The notes: a model not told the origin generated them from the letters alone. 50,728 nucleotides of DNA from an uncultured Succiniclasticum sp. (GCA_905235335.1 CAJOKZ010000004.1:1-50728), one strand, 5' to 3'. Counted from the stretch's first letter, positions 7,776 through 17,746 are shown. Made by a program: numbers and translations.

Positions 7776-9386
7776 TTACTTCGCGCCAGCCGGTTTGATT
7801 TCGTCGGTAATCCAGTAGTAATCCAGCGGATACATGTGGGCGGAACCAACCTTATCATTGTAGATTATGCAGCTGTTGTAGTACCCGTCTACCAGGACTG
7901 CCGCTTCATTGATCAGGATCTGCTGGCATTCCTGCATCAGCTCAGCATAACGTTTGGTATCCATGGTGCTGCGCAGTTCTTCATAAGCTTTATCATAGGC
8001 ATCGCTCTTGAAGCCGCAGAAGTTATCTTTGTTCTTGCTGTACCAGTTCGCCATGAATACAGTGGGAGCACCGGCGATCATTACATTCCAGTTATTATTG
8101 TTGAAATCATATTCGCCGGCAACCAGTTTTGTCCACTGATCGTCAGAACTGCCGTATTCACTCTTTACCCCAATGCCCACAGCCTTCAGGTACTGGGTGT
8201 GCGCATCGGAGAAGTCGTTCAGCAGACGGTTCGCATAGGAAATGTAACGCAGTTCGATGTTCTTACCGTTGATTTCGCGGATGCCGTCGCCGTTGGTATC
8301 TTTAATCCCAGCTTCATCCAGGATCTTCTTTGCCCCTTCCGGATCATATTCATACGGATTCTTCAGCTTATCAAAGCCATAACCCAGGGAGCTCGGTACA
8401 ACGGACGGACCCGGAGTGTAAAGACCACCGATGGTGTTGGACTTGCAGATAGTCTTGTAATCAATGGCTTTCAGCACAGCCTGACGAAGTGCCTTATTAG
8501 CCAGCGGTTTGCCATCTTGCATGTTCATCCAGCTGAAGCCGACACGGGTACCGGGCGCAACCTGAACCGTGAACTTCTTATCTTCCCGCAAGGCTTTCAG
8601 ATCGGCAACGTTCATAATATTTTCAGCCAGGTCAATCTGCCCAGCGCGCAGTGCATTTGCTTTAGCAGAAGCATCACCCATGAACAATATCTTAACTTCT
8701 TCATAAGGCGGTTTCCCGTTCCAGTAATGGGGATTGGCAACCATTTCGTAGCCTACATGGTCCTTAAAGGTCTTAACCATGTATGGGCCGGTACCGATAA
8801 TACCGGAGTCAAAATTCTTGGTGCCTTTTACATCGATGATGCACATGGCCGGGTCAGCCAGGCTTGCCGGCATATCCGGATATGCTTTTTCGGATTTAAT
8901 GGTAACGGTGCCGGCAGCATCGTCAGCCGTAACTACAGCGCCTGCATCCAGGAACTTGGTGGGGTTGGAAGAACCTTTCTTGCCCGCTTCACGGATCCAG
9001 TCCAGGGATTCCTTAACCTTGGTAGCGGTCATTTCTGTGCCATTACTAAATTTAATACCTTTTTTCAGCTTGAATGTCCAGGTCTTGTTACCATCGCTCG
9101 GAGTAGCCGACTCTGCCAGTTGCGGAACCGCTTTCACATTGTCATCGAAGCGGAACAGTGTCTGTCCAATACCGAAACGGCTTACGTTCCATGCGCAGTT
9201 AACCTGAGAAGCCGGATTGATCAGACCATCAGAATACATCTGGCATCCAAAGGTCAACGTCTTGGCAACAGCCTTGCCGCCGTCTTTTGCCGGCGCCTTG
9301 TCGCCACCGCCGCAGCCTGCAAGCAGACCGCAAGTTACAAGACCAGCTACCAGCAATGCAGCAGATTTTTTAGATAACTTTTTCAT
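7776..9386 (-). CDS. Family 5 ABC solute-binding lipoprotein (peptide/nickel type), copy 1
   Basis: First gene of the importer operon. The track start at 9425 is too early. The ATG at 9386 follows GGAAGGAACTCT and gives MKKLSKKSAALLVAGLV with lipobox LLAGC. The mature lipoprotein is about 510 aa. Family 5 traits are FGIGQTLFRFD, PQLAESATPSDGNKTWTFKLKKGIKFSNG, the GTGPYMVKTF block, and the Ca-loop-like DTNGDGIREING. It ends LDYYWITDEIKPAG. Opp, Dpp and Nik binding proteins share this fold, so the ligand cannot be assigned. The nearby His-rich gene makes a metal or metal-chelate ligand possible, but that is inference. Confidence 0.9.
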   Translation of the reverse strand: MKKLSKKSAALLVAGLVTCGLLAGCGGGDKAPAKDGGKAVAKTLTFGCQMYSDGLINPASQVNCAWNVSRFGIGQTLFRFDDNVKAVPQLAESATPSDGNKTWTFKLKKGIKFSNGTEMTATKVKESLDWIREAGKKGSSNPTKFLDAGAVVTADDAAGTVTIKSEKAYPDMPASLADPAMCIIDVKGTKNFDSGIIGTGPYMVKTFKDHVGYEMVANPHYWNGKPPYEEVKILFMGDASAKANALRAGQIDLAENIMNVADLKALREDKKFTVQVAPGTRVGFSWMNMQDGKPLANKALRQAVLKAIDYKTICKSNTIGGLYTPGPSVVPSSLGYGFDKLKNPYEYDPEGAKKILDEAGIKDTNGDGIREINGKNIELRYISYANRLLNDFSDAHTQYLKAVGIGVKSEYGSSDDQWTKLVAGEYDFNNNNWNVMIAGAPTVFMANWYSKNKDNFCGFKSDAYDKAYEELRSTMDTKRYAELMQECQQILINEAAVLVDGYYNSCIIYNDKVGSAHMYPLDYYWITDEIKPAGAK

Positions 9387-9474
9387 AGAGTTCCTTCCTT
9401 TCCAAGTCTGATAAAAAATAAACAAGCGAATTTCACCTGCAACCTGTCCCCTCTTGCTCCCCCGTCAGTATAAA

Positions 9475-9582
9475 AACGTCTTATTTATTCTGCTGACCGC
9501 AAGTATTGCCACTCTTGTAAAGACGTTATAAATGCGAGTTTTTTTCTTTGACTATGCTATCATAACAGATATTAGATGTCAA
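9475..9582 (-). promoter_or_regulatory. Promoter and leader hairpin of the importer operon
   Basis: On the minus strand TTGACA (9582-9577), a 17-base spacer and TAGCAT (9559-9554) form a good sigma-A-type promoter. The mRNA would have a leader of about 160 bases. In it AAGACGTT (9520-9527) can pair with AACGTCTT (9475-9482) across a 37-base loop. No known riboswitch core was recognised. Confidence 0.6.
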
Positions 9583-9658
9583 TATATTTTTAAAATTTAT
9601 TAGGACTTTTTATTATTAATTTTCTTCTCATCCTTGGAATCCTGTGATCTGCGTCCTC

Positions 9659-10983
9659 TCAAAACCGCATCTGCCATGTTCCCCTGCGGTAATACCGGTA
9701 AAGCATGAATCCCGCTGTACCCCAGGTTATGGGATAAACGGCCGACAGCAGGCGGATATCATGAGCCAGTTGCATAAATCCGAACAGGATGACTGTTCGC
9801 AGGATGCACTGATTGAAGAGCACGATATACATGGGGACGGTGGACAGCCCGGCACCTCGCAGTGTATCCGCAAAGGTTTCAAGAAATACGTAAAAGAAAT
9901 AAAACGGGAAAGTGATCCGGATGATGCTGATCCCCATATCGATCACCTTCGATTCGGAGTAGAAGAAACCGAAAGCTTCCCGTCCAAACCAGAGCAGGAT
10001 TCCCGCCAGCACCAAAGAATAGACCACGCCAAAAATCAGTGTTATTCGCAACCCGCTCTTCACCCGGTCATAGAACCCCGCGCCCACATTCTGTCCGGTA
10101 AATGTCATCATGGCCTGGCCCAGGGCGCACAGTGGCATGTAGAACAAAAGCTCAATGCGGTAATAAGCAGTAAAAGCCGCGATGGCCGCCACATCAAATC
10201 CATTGATGAAATACTGAACAAATACATTTGACAGCGTCACCACTACGCCCTGCAGACCTGCAGGCAGGCCGATTCGGACGATTTCCTTTGTCATGGGTCC
10301 GTCCACCGTCAGGTTACCGATACGCATGACACCGCTTTGCAACAAATAGAATACTGAAATGAAAGCTGCCAGCACCTGGGACAGAACCGATGACCAGGCA
10401 ACGGCCAAAATACCATTCTCTATATGTATGATAAACAAGTAATTCGTGATTACATGTATGATACCGCACACCAGCTGGATCATCATAGGTGTCCGGGAAT
10501 TACCCAAGGCCCGCATGACTCCCGATGCCATATTAAATACCAGCATAAATGTCAGACCAAGAAAGAACACTTCTACATACTCCAGAGCGCTCTGGAAAAT
10601 ACTGGATGGCGTATTGACCACTCTTAAGAAAGCAGATCCGGAAAGTTCGCCGATAACGGTAAGCAGTACACCTCCGACGACACCCAGCATCATGGAAGTA
10701 TGGATAGATTTATTGAGCTGCTCCTCCTCCTTGCGGCCAAAGGCCTGGGCAATGACCACACCGGCACCGATACTGATGCCTGTAAACAGGTTGACAAGGG
10801 CCGAGTTCAGCAACACGCTGCCCCCACGGCTGCTGAAGCTGCTGCGCCCAAATAATTACTGACAAACAGGATGTCAACGGTAGTATAAAGCTGCTGGATG
10901 AGGCTGGCACCCAGCAGGGGCAGCGCAAACAGCAGCAGTTTTTTGGCGATGGGGCCGCTGGTAAGATCAAGGATTTTAGCCAA
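9659..10983 (-). pseudogene. MATE family exporter, frameshifted
   Basis: The downstream frame (9659-10816) gives 385 aa of a MATE/DinF-type transporter beginning VLLNSALVNLFTGISIGAGVV. The missing N-terminus is in another frame: a TTG at 10983 after GCAGGTGATC encodes AKILDLTSGPIAKKLLLFALP... through NYLGAAASAAVG, then hits TGA. The break is at a run of five C on the plus strand (10821-10825, five G in the mRNA). One extra G would restore AAVGGSVLLNS and give a normal MATE protein of about 441 aa. This is therefore a one-base deletion in a homopolymer: a pseudogene, a slippage-controlled gene, or a sequencing error. Alternative start codons such as GTG 10816 would drop the first membrane segment. 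Substrate unknown. Confidence 0.85.
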
Positions 10984-11089
10984 AAGAGATCACCTGCGTT
11001 AAATGATTTGTTCCGCGCCATATGCCAGACGCCATTGAATACTCTACGTTAAACGCAAATAATGATAAATTTATTTTCTCTCTTGCAGT

Positions 11090-12145
11090 CTATGCTTTTT
11101 TTATCGCCCCAATATCTTTATGCACCTTTTCTGGCAAAGCATGGGTATGTATATGTGTATGGGGAGTCTGTGGCACATAATCCTCCGGCAATTCTGCGTA
11201 AGCGCAGAGGGTACGTCCCGTGGTAATGGAAAAGGCCGGAGTCATATACAGCATTACGCCGCTGAATTTAGCGTAAAATTCATCCTGCTTTTCCCCAAAA
11301 AAATCAGTAGTATAACCAAGCAGCTCTCCCTTTGCCACCATTTCGCCGCTGTGTTTCGCATGATACCAGCAAGCAGGCTGGGCCGCCTCAAGGTATTCGA
11401 TCTTGGTTAGTTCCTGAGGTGTGAATGTGTGTACATGGCCGTGATCGTAACCGGGAGCCATACCGACGTACTTCAGCACGTGCATCACATCATCTTTGTA
11501 CTCGTCGATGTCTTCCCGGCAGCAGAACCCTGTGCCGCCCCGTTCGACGAGAATGCTGGGTACACCATGCAGGGCTGCACAGTTATAAGCCCCCGTCGTG
11601 GCAGTAGAGCGGACCATGTATTCCACGTTCAGCTGACTTGCCATCTCCCGGGACTTGTGATTAACCTCTTCCGATGCGTTTCCGGGGAAGTAGGCATAGG
11701 GATGCAGGTCCTCCTGGATGTCGCCGCTGTGCAAGTCAAGGTAATAGTCGGCCTTGAGGATGAATTCATGCAGCAGGAAATCCGCTAACTTGTAGGTACG
11801 GCTCAGGGAAGCATTGCCGGGGAATACCCGGTTCAGGTTCAGACCGTCCTCAGGGCAGATTTCCGCCATGCGGGCCCAGAAAGCCGAAACATTTACCGGA
11901 TGCATGATAATGAGACAGCCATGGATATCTTCGGGAGCCAGTTCCCGGCCCAGCTCAATGGAAGCAGCAATCCCCGGATACTCACTGCCATGGATGCCGG
12001 ATGTGACAAGGACGGTGGGCCCGTCAAATTTCCCGTTGATAAACGTAACAGGAATGATGTTCAGCGTATGCGGAACATCAACATAAGTGCGAAATTTAGT
12101 TCCAGGCCCAATGTGATGGTTTGCGAAACATACTTTGTGTAACAT
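11090..12145 (-). CDS. M14-family zinc deacylase (succinylglutamate desuccinylase/aspartoacylase-like)
   Basis: This 351-aa protein has the AstE/AspA family layout. Zinc ligands are visible as HxxE in SGIHGSEYPG (His52, Glu55) and a later His in DLHSGD. NLNRVFPGN supplies the Asn-Arg substrate-binding pair, and VERGGTGF lies near the expected catalytic Glu. Family members remove acyl groups from N-acyl amino acids or act as carboxypeptidases, usually in the cytoplasm. The ATG at 12145 follows AGGAGGG and is better than the track start. The C-terminus is unusual: PHTHIHTHALPEK is a short His-rich tail that might hold extra metal. The neighbour upstream is an iron-type binding lipoprotein, with no shared operon evidence because the 130-bp gap is AT-rich and promoter-like. 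The true substrate is unknown. Confidence 0.8.
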   Translation of the reverse strand: MLHKVCFANHHIGPGTKFRTYVDVPHTLNIIPVTFINGKFDGPTVLVTSGIHGSEYPGIAASIELGRELAPEDIHGCLIIMHPVNVSAFWARMAEICPEDGLNLNRVFPGNASLSRTYKLADFLLHEFILKADYYLDLHSGDIQEDLHPYAYFPGNASEEVNHKSREMASQLNVEYMVRSTATTGAYNCAALHGVPSILVERGGTGFCCREDIDEYKDDVMHVLKYVGMAPGYDHGHVHTFTPQELTKIEYLEAAQPACWYHAKHSGEMVAKGELLGYTTDFFGEKQDEFYAKFSGVMLYMTPAFSITTGRTLCAYAELPEDYVPQTPHTHIHTHALPEKVHKDIGAIKKA

Positions 12146-12275
12146 AGTCCCTCCTGAATAAAAACACAAATAATATTAAATGCTAATATACAATAGTTAT
12201 ATTATCAAAATTTTTTCTCAATTTCAATAATCAACAAACAATTCCGTATAAATTCAATCCGCCTGACCGATTGAA

Positions 12276-13289
12276 TCACTTCATAATCTCAGCAAATTTC
12301 TCTTTAACCATTTTTTCTTCTACCGCCAACTTATTCCAGTTCACCGACAGTGAATGTATCCTCAAATCGGCGAGTTTTTGTGCGCCGTCAGGTTCCCTCA
12401 CGCCGTATTTCACCGGATGCATATAGGCCAGGCTCATAGCCGACTGCCCTTCCCTGCTCAGCCACCAGTCCAGCAGCTTTTTGGCGCCCTCAGGGTTTGC
12501 GGTATCTTTCAGAATAGCAATATAACCGGGCACCAACACGCTGCCTTCCTCAGGATAAACCACAGAGACATTAAAACCCTGGGCCATTTTCTGCTTCAGC
12601 ACATTTTCTTCCATCGTTATAGTGATGGGGTACTCTCCCTTCGCGAATTTTTCACGCATCTCATTGGTTTTACTGACTACCACGCCATTCGCTTTCAACT
12701 GCTGCCAGTACTCCCACCCATATTTATCCGTCAGGGCGGCCACGGTTGCCAGTGCTGTGGCCGCAACTTTCGGATCCGGCATCGCTACCATGCCTTTATA
12801 CCTTGGATCTAACAAATCCTTCCAACTTTTAGGAGGTTCCTTTATCTTGTCATTATGTACGGCAATCACCATAGCGCTGATCCGGATGGGGGTAAAAGCG
12901 CCGTCCGCGTCCACGGTCTCGGCAAGTTCCGCTGCTTCCGGGGACTTATAATTCAATAGTTTGCCATCTTTCTTCAACTGCAAATAAAAGTCCGGATCCG
13001 AAATCATGACCAGATCTGCCTTTGCTTTTCCGCCTTTCAGTTCATCCAGGATCCGTTCCTTGACTTTTTCGCTTCCTTCTGTATGCCAGTTGACCTTAAT
13101 ATCCTTCAACTGCTGTTCTACAACCGGCTTGGCCATATCCTTAACCATCCCGTTGTAAACAGAGGTGTATACCGTCAGCCCGGCAGCCGGCTTTTTCACA
13201 TCCTTTTGCTGCTTTTGTTCCGCACCGCCACAGCCAGCCGCCAGCAACACCGTCACCATAAATCCCGCAAGCATTTTTTTCATTTTCAT
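12276..13289 (-). CDS. Extracellular solute-binding lipoprotein, Fe3+ (FbpA/AfuA) type
   Basis: This 337-aa protein starts MKMKKMLAGFMVTVLLAAGC, a lipoprotein signal with lipobox LAAGC. The mature part begins LTVYTSVYNGMVKDMAKPVVEQ, the form of the family of iron(III), polyamine and thiamine binding proteins. Other blocks fit: KADLVMISDPDFYLQL, SWKDLLDPRYKGMVAMPDP, EEGSVLVPGYIAILKDTANPEGAKKLLDWWLS. No permease or ATPase is adjacent, so it is an orphan component or works with a distant transporter. It is monocistronic as far as can be seen, with its own promoter-like region and a palindromic operator candidate upstream. The metal ligand is an inference from family resemblance. Confidence 0.82.
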   Translation of the reverse strand: MKMKKMLAGFMVTVLLAAGCGGAEQKQQKDVKKPAAGLTVYTSVYNGMVKDMAKPVVEQQLKDIKVNWHTEGSEKVKERILDELKGGKAKADLVMISDPDFYLQLKKDGKLLNYKSPEAAELAETVDADGAFTPIRISAMVIAVHNDKIKEPPKSWKDLLDPRYKGMVAMPDPKVAATALATVAALTDKYGWEYWQQLKANGVVVSKTNEMREKFAKGEYPITITMEENVLKQKMAQGFNVSVVYPEEGSVLVPGYIAILKDTANPEGAKKLLDWWLSREGQSAMSLAYMHPVKYGVREPDGAQKLADLRIHSLSVNWNKLAVEEKMVKEKFAEIMK

Positions 13290-13407
13290 CGCTCCTTTTC
13301 AGACGCCGTCAAAACTGTCAACAGATATTACCCTTTACTTCTCATCAAAGCATCCCTGTTTCGGACACTTTCTGCCCGCAATGCAATGTAATCAACTTTT
13401 TTACTGC

Positions 13408-13456
13408 GTTATGGATATAAACTTGGACTTCTGTCAAATATCATATTAATATTTGA
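13408..13456 (-). promoter_or_regulatory. Promoter and palindromic operator candidate upstream of the iron-type binding protein
   Basis: TCAAATAT (13434-13441) and ATATTTGA (13449-13456) are perfect 8-bp inverted arms with a 7-bp spacer. A minus-strand TTGACA (13437-13432) overlaps the near arm and a weak CATAAC lies 18 bases further on. A protein bound to the palindrome would block the -35. It does not match the classical Fur 7-1-7 pattern well. The start codon is about 120 bases downstream. Confidence 0.45.
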
Positions 13457-13523
13457 TTAATTGTTCATATGTTATGTTAATTAATGCTATCACAAGTTTT
13501 CTTACTTGTAAAGGATTTTCTGC

Positions 13524-13554
13524 AAATAAAAAAGACTGCATTTTCCGTGCAGTC
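13524..13554 (-). terminator. Rho-independent terminator of the trp operon
   Basis: On the minus strand GACTGCA-CGGAAAA-TGCAGTC is followed by TTTTTTATTT. The hairpin begins about 12 bases after the trpG stop. This is a textbook intrinsic terminator and marks the end of the tryptophan operon. Confidence 0.92.
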
Positions 13555-13565
13555 CTTTCTATTTT

Positions 13566-14132
13566 TTATACCCTCAAAAAATTTTCTATTATCTGTGGCC
13601 CGTCTGGCGTCAGGATGGATTCCGGATGGAACTGTACCCCATAAACAGGGAACTTCCTATGTTCCACCGCCATGACCTCTCCCTCTTCCGTGACACCCGT
13701 TACCCGTAGACAGGCCGGCATAGTCTCGGGCACCGCTGCCAGAGAATGGTATCTGGCAACCGGTATCTTTTCCTGCATCCCGGCAAAAAGCCTGCTCTTT
13801 ACATCCAACTCGACCCGTGATTGTTTTCCGTGCATCAGCCTTTTTGCATGTGCCACGGTGGCTCCAAAGACTTGGCAGATTGCCTGATGACCCAGACAAA
13901 CCCCAAGGATCGGAATATCCGTTCCCAGCTTTTCAACGACTTCCAGACAGACCCCCGCGTCCCGTGGATAACCGGGGCCCGGGGAGAGGATGATCCGATC
14001 CGGTTTCAACGATGCGATTTCCTCCACCGTCATCGCGTCATTCCGAATTACCCGGATATCTGTGTCAAAGCTCCCCACCAACTGGTACAGGTTGTAGGAA
14101 AAACTGTCATAATTATCAATCAGAAGAATCAT
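13566..14132 (-). CDS. trpG: Anthranilate synthase component II (glutamine amidotransferase)
   Basis: The 188-aa protein is a class I glutamine amidotransferase that supplies ammonia to TrpE for anthranilate formation. The oxyanion and nucleophile segments are LSPGPGYPRDAG and GVCLGHQAIC (nucleophile Cys), and the His-Glu pair is in VQFHPESIL. The start ATG overlaps the trpE stop in ATGA, so translation is coupled and the two subunits are made in balance. It is the last gene before the terminator. PabA of folate synthesis has the same fold and could share this subunit; the operon context makes TrpG the main role. Confidence 0.94.
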   Translation of the reverse strand: MILLIDNYDSFSYNLYQLVGSFDTDIRVIRNDAMTVEEIASLKPDRIILSPGPGYPRDAGVCLEVVEKLGTDIPILGVCLGHQAICQVFGATVAHAKRLMHGKQSRVELDVKSRLFAGMQEKIPVARYHSLAAVPETMPACLRVTGVTEEGEVMAVEHRKFPVYGVQFHPESILTPDGPQIIENFLRV

Positions 14133-15604
14133 CAGTCCAATCCCTCCTGCGCCGTTTCCAGCGCCTTCACCACAGCCTTCGCCTTATTGATGCATTCCCG
14201 GTACTCATTTTCCGGAATGCTGTCCGCAACGATGCCGGCACCGCTGCGCACAAAGATACGGCCGTTTTTCCTGAAGGCAAGGCGTATCGCGATACAGGTG
14301 TCCAGATTACCGGTAAAATCAATATATCCCACCGCACCACCGTAGATGCCGCGTTTATTGTTCTCCAGTTCATTGATGATCTGGCAGGCGCGGATCTTTG
14401 GGGCACCGCTCAGGGTTCCTGCAGGCAAAATGGAATCCATGGCATGGATCGCGTCCATATCGCCGCGCAGCCTGCCCCTGACCGTCGATCCGATATGCAT
14501 TACATGGGAATACTTTTCAATACCCATATATTTTTCAACTACCACGCTGCCGAACTCGCTGACCTTACCGATATCATTCCGTCCCAAATCAACCAGCATA
14601 TTGTGTTCGGCCCGCTCCTTTTCATCCGCCAGCAGTTCTTTCTCCAGCCGTTCATCCTCTTCCTGCGTGGCGCCCCTCCATCGGGTACCCGCCAACGGGA
14701 AGGTGTGCAGCACCCCGTCCTCCAGTTTCACCAAGGTTTCCGGGGAAGCGCCGGCCAGTTCAATATCATCGCTGGAAAAATAAAACATGTACGGCGACGG
14801 ATTGATGGTGCGCAAAACGCGGTACGTATCCAGCAGGCTTCCCTCAAATTCCGCCATCAGCCGGTTGGAGAGCACAACCTGGAAGATATCCCCATCCACA
14901 ATATACTCTTTCGCTTTTTCCACCATCCGGCAGAACTCCTCCTCGGAAAAAAGAGCTTCCGGTGCGGACACCAGCCTGCCGGCCTCGTCCCTGCAAGGCT
15001 CCCCGTAAAGCAGCAGTTCCTTCATGGAAGCCAGTTCCCGCCTCGCCCGATTATATTCTGTTTCCAGTGAATCATTTCGGATATTGGCAATCAGCACGAC
15101 TTTCTGCCGCAGATTATCAAATGCAATGACCTTATCGAAGAGCATCAGATCAATATCCTTAAACCCTTCCTCGTCTTCGGCATCCAGCCGCAGCGTCGGT
15201 TCCGCGTATTTGATGTAATCGTAAGACCAGTACCCTACCAGACCGCCAGTAAAGCTGGGCAGATAATCGACCTTCGGACTCCGGTTGTCTGCCAGCACCT
15301 GCCGCAGGACCTCACCCGGATGTTTTACTTCCACCTGTACCGAGGTACCGCTGGAAATGGTCATCCTGCCGTCGGTACAGGTCAGTTCCATCTTCGGCTC
15401 ATACCCCAGAAACGTGTACCGCCCCCAGCGTTTGCTTTCTTCCACCGATTCCAGCAGATACACATGATGGCTGACATTTTTCAGCCGGCGCAGCGCCTCG
15501 ATGGGTGTAATCCGGTCCGACAGCAATTCGCAGCTCACCGGCTGTATCTTGTAACCTTGCGCCGCAATGGCGCGGGCTTCTTCCAAAGAAGGCCTGATTT
15601 TCAT
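14132..15604 (-). CDS. trpE: Anthranilate synthase component I
   Basis: This 490-aa protein converts chorismate to anthranilate with TrpG. The N-terminal regulatory part contains LLESVEESKRWGRYTFLG; the LLES element forms the tryptophan feedback site in known TrpE proteins, so allosteric inhibition is expected. The catalytic half shows ILPAGTLSGAPKIRA, GGAVGYIDFTGNLDTCIAIR and the RSGAGIVADSIPENEY block that binds Mg and chorismate. Length is usual for TrpE. It sits after trpA with a 141-base gap, which is unusual because trpE normally opens trp operons. Confidence 0.95.
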   Translation of the reverse strand: MKIRPSLEEARAIAAQGYKIQPVSCELLSDRITPIEALRRLKNVSHHVYLLESVEESKRWGRYTFLGYEPKMELTCTDGRMTISSGTSVQVEVKHPGEVLRQVLADNRSPKVDYLPSFTGGLVGYWSYDYIKYAEPTLRLDAEDEEGFKDIDLMLFDKVIAFDNLRQKVVLIANIRNDSLETEYNRARRELASMKELLLYGEPCRDEAGRLVSAPEALFSEEEFCRMVEKAKEYIVDGDIFQVVLSNRLMAEFEGSLLDTYRVLRTINPSPYMFYFSSDDIELAGASPETLVKLEDGVLHTFPLAGTRWRGATQEEDERLEKELLADEKERAEHNMLVDLGRNDIGKVSEFGSVVVEKYMGIEKYSHVMHIGSTVRGRLRGDMDAIHAMDSILPAGTLSGAPKIRACQIINELENNKRGIYGGAVGYIDFTGNLDTCIAIRLAFRKNGRIFVRSGAGIVADSIPENEYRECINKAKAVVKALETAQEGLD

Positions 15605-15745
15605 GATTGTCCCTCAACTTCCGTTAAAAAATTTATCAGGTTGTTCGCAGGAATCTTTCCCGCACCCGGCGTCAGTAAAGGACCCGATAACGCATCCCCG
15701 GTTCCGTTCATTGCCATCCCTGACACATATAACGCGCCTGTCCTG

Positions 15746-16531
15746 TCAGTCCTCACAATGCGCTACCGCTTCCACCATTTTCTTAACATATTCCCTGACC
15801 GGTTCTACACTGTCTTTCCCATACTCCGCCACTATTTTTACGATGGCGCTTCCCACGATCGCCCCATCGCTGAGACGGGCCATCTCTGCCGCCTGTTCAG
15901 GCTTGGAAATACCAAAGCCAACCGCAGCCGGCGTATCCGTCACTTCCCGGATCTTCCGGTAGATCGTCCCTATGTCTGTTGTGATTTCGCTCCGCACACC
16001 GGTCACGCCCAAACTGGATACGATATATACATAGCCTTTTGCGTCCCTGGCGATTTCCCGGATGCGGTCATCAGATGTAGGTGCAATCATGGTGATCCGG
16101 TCTACGCCGTATTTTTCGCAGGCCGCTTCCAGTTCTCCCCGTTCCTCATAGGGAACATCAGGTACAATCGTCCCGTCCACGCCTACTTCAGCGCAGCGGG
16201 CATAAAATTTATCCGTCCCGTAATGGAAGATTGGATTGGCATAGGTGAGGAACACCAACGGTATATCCGTCTCTTCCCGCACTTCTTTGATCATGTCGAA
16301 CACTTTGTCCGTGGTGCAGCCTGCGGACAGGGCCCGCAGATCAGCTTCCTGGATTACGGGGCCTTCCGCCATGGGATCGCTGAAGGGGATCCCCAGTTCT
16401 ATCAGCGTCGCACCGGCCTCTTCCATGGCCAGGATCAGCTTTTTCGTGGTTTCCAGATCCGGATCGCCAGCCGTAATAAACGGGGCGAATATTTTTTTAT
16501 GCCGCTTCAGTACACCTGCCAACTTACTCAT
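15746..16531 (-). CDS. trpA: Tryptophan synthase alpha chain
   Basis: This protein cleaves indole-3-glycerol phosphate to indole, which is channelled to TrpB. The best start is ATG 16531 ([25 protein letters not shown]), not the track start at 16558: it follows GGGGAGGGATTTGC and overlaps the trpB stop by 8 bases. The catalytic Glu is in [16 protein letters not shown], and the second catalytic Asp lies in the [13 protein letters not shown] segment. The phosphate loop is [10 protein letters not shown]. Length (261 aa) is normal. The overlap with trpB supports coupled production of the alpha-beta complex. Confidence 0.95.
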   Translation of the reverse strand: MSKLAGVLKRHKKIFAPFITAGDPDLETTKKLILAMEEAGATLIELGIPFSDPMAEGPVIQEADLRALSAGCTTDKVFDMIKEVREETDIPLVFLTYANPIFHYGTDKFYARCAEVGVDGTIVPDVPYEERGELEAACEKYGVDRITMIAPTSDDRIREIARDAKGYVYIVSSLGVTGVRSEITTDIGTIYRKIREVTDTPAAVGFGISKPEQAAEMARLSDGAIVGSAIVKIVAEYGKDSVEPVREYVKKMVEAVAHCED

Positions 16532-17708
16532 GCAAATCCCTCCCCAAATATCTGGCAATGGCTGCCACGTCTTTGTCTCCCCTGCCGGACAGATTGACTA
16601 CAATGATTTTATCTTTGTCCATCGTAGGCGCCAGTTTCATGGCATAAGCCAGGGCATGGGCGCTTTCCACCGCCGGGATGATTCCTTCTGTCTTAGACAG
16701 GTACAGGAACGCGTCCACCGATTCTCGGTCAGTAGCAGGAACGTATTCCGCCCTGCCGATGTCGTGCAGGTAGGCATGTTCCGGCCCGATGCCGGGGTAA
16801 TCCAGCCCTGCAGAAATAGAATATACCGGCGCGATCTGACCGTATTCATCCTGCAGGAACAGGGATTTCATACCGTGGAAGATGCCTTCGGAACCGCGGG
16901 CAATGGTGGCCGCTGTCCGTTCCGTGTCCACACCTTCGCCGGCCGCTTCCACACCGATCAACCGAACCTCTTTATCCGGGATAAAATCGTAAAAGAGCCC
17001 CATGGCGTTGGATCCTCCGCCCACGCAGGCAATCACGGCGTCCGGCAGACGCCCTTCCCGTTCCAGCATCTGGGTTTTTACTTCTTCCCCAATCACCTTC
17101 TGGAAATCTCGTACCATTTCGGGATAGGGATGGGGCCCCATCACAGAACCCAGCACATAAAAGGTGTCCTGCACCCGGGCCGTCCACACGCGCATCGCTT
17201 CATTGACCGCATCCTTCAGCGTTCCGGTTCCGGTCGTCACAGGGATTACCTTCGATCCCAGCAGTTCCATCCGGAACACGTTCAAAGCCTGCCGTTCACA
17301 GTCTTCCTTGCCCATATATACGGTACATTCCATACCCATCAGGGCCGCTACGGTAGCCGTTGCCACACCGTGCTGCCCTGCACCGGTCTCCGCAATGACA
17401 TGTTTCTTCCCCATGCGTTTTGCCAGCAGGCACTGGCCCAGTACATTGTTAATTTTATGGGCGCCGGTATGGTTCAGGTCTTCCCGCTTCAGATAAATTT
17501 TGGCGCCCCCCAGGTCCTTCGTCATCTTCTCCGCATAATACAGCATGCTGGGACGATTGGCGTAGTCCCGGTACAGCTGTCGCAGTTCCTCCCAGAATGC
17601 TTTATCATGTTTATAAAACCCGTAGGCTTTTTCCAGTTCCAGTACCGCATTCATCAGCGTTTCCGGAATGTATTGCCCGCCATGGATGCCAAATCTTCCT
17701 TTTGTCAT
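16524..17708 (-). CDS. trpB: Tryptophan synthase beta chain
   Basis: This PLP enzyme condenses indole and serine to tryptophan. The ATG at 17708 follows AAGGAAG and begins [18 protein letters not shown], the usual TrpB start; the 14 extra residues in the track (start 17750) are doubtful. PLP Lys is in HTGAHKINN, the substrate Glu region in [11 protein letters not shown], and the phosphate-binding Gly/Ser loop in [10 protein letters not shown]. At 394 aa it is the common TrpB1 type that forms a complex with TrpA. It lies 38 bases after the trpF stop and overlaps trpA. Confidence 0.95.
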   Translation of the reverse strand: MTKGRFGIHGGQYIPETLMNAVLELEKAYGFYKHDKAFWEELRQLYRDYANRPSMLYYAEKMTKDLGGAKIYLKREDLNHTGAHKINNVLGQCLLAKRMGKKHVIAETGAGQHGVATATVAALMGMECTVYMGKEDCERQALNVFRMELLGSKVIPVTTGTGTLKDAVNEAMRVWTARVQDTFYVLGSVMGPHPYPEMVRDFQKVIGEEVKTQMLEREGRLPDAVIACVGGGSNAMGLFYDFIPDKEVRLIGVEAAGEGVDTERTAATIARGSEGIFHGMKSLFLQDEYGQIAPVYSISAGLDYPGIGPEHAYLHDIGRAEYVPATDRESVDAFLYLSKTEGIIPAVESAHALAYAMKLAPTMDKDKIIVVNLSGRGDKDVAAIARYLGRDLHE

Positions 17709-17746
17709 GATGAACTTCCTTCTTTCTGATTTAATATGATACAAAT

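Noticed and set aside
7836-9377. 513-aa plus-strand ORF opposite the binding-protein gene
   Set aside because: It mirrors the minus-strand binding protein exactly. It has no family resemblance and no ribosome site. Long antisense frames are common here because of codon bias (for example 16245-17729, 26522-27925 and 40257-41633).
373-9386. Specific assignment as a nickel (Nik) importer
   Set aside because: Sequence motifs are shared by peptide, nickel and metal-chelate systems. Neighbouring metal genes are suggestive only, so no gene symbols are given.
10710-11021. 103-aa minus ORF across the MATE frameshift
   Set aside because: The protein-like sequence is in the other frame (start TTG 10983); this ORF is out of frame with both halves of the transporter.
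13453-13675. Small plus-strand ORFs near the trp terminator
   Set aside because: They overlap the trpG C-terminus and its terminator on the other strand and lack ribosome sites.
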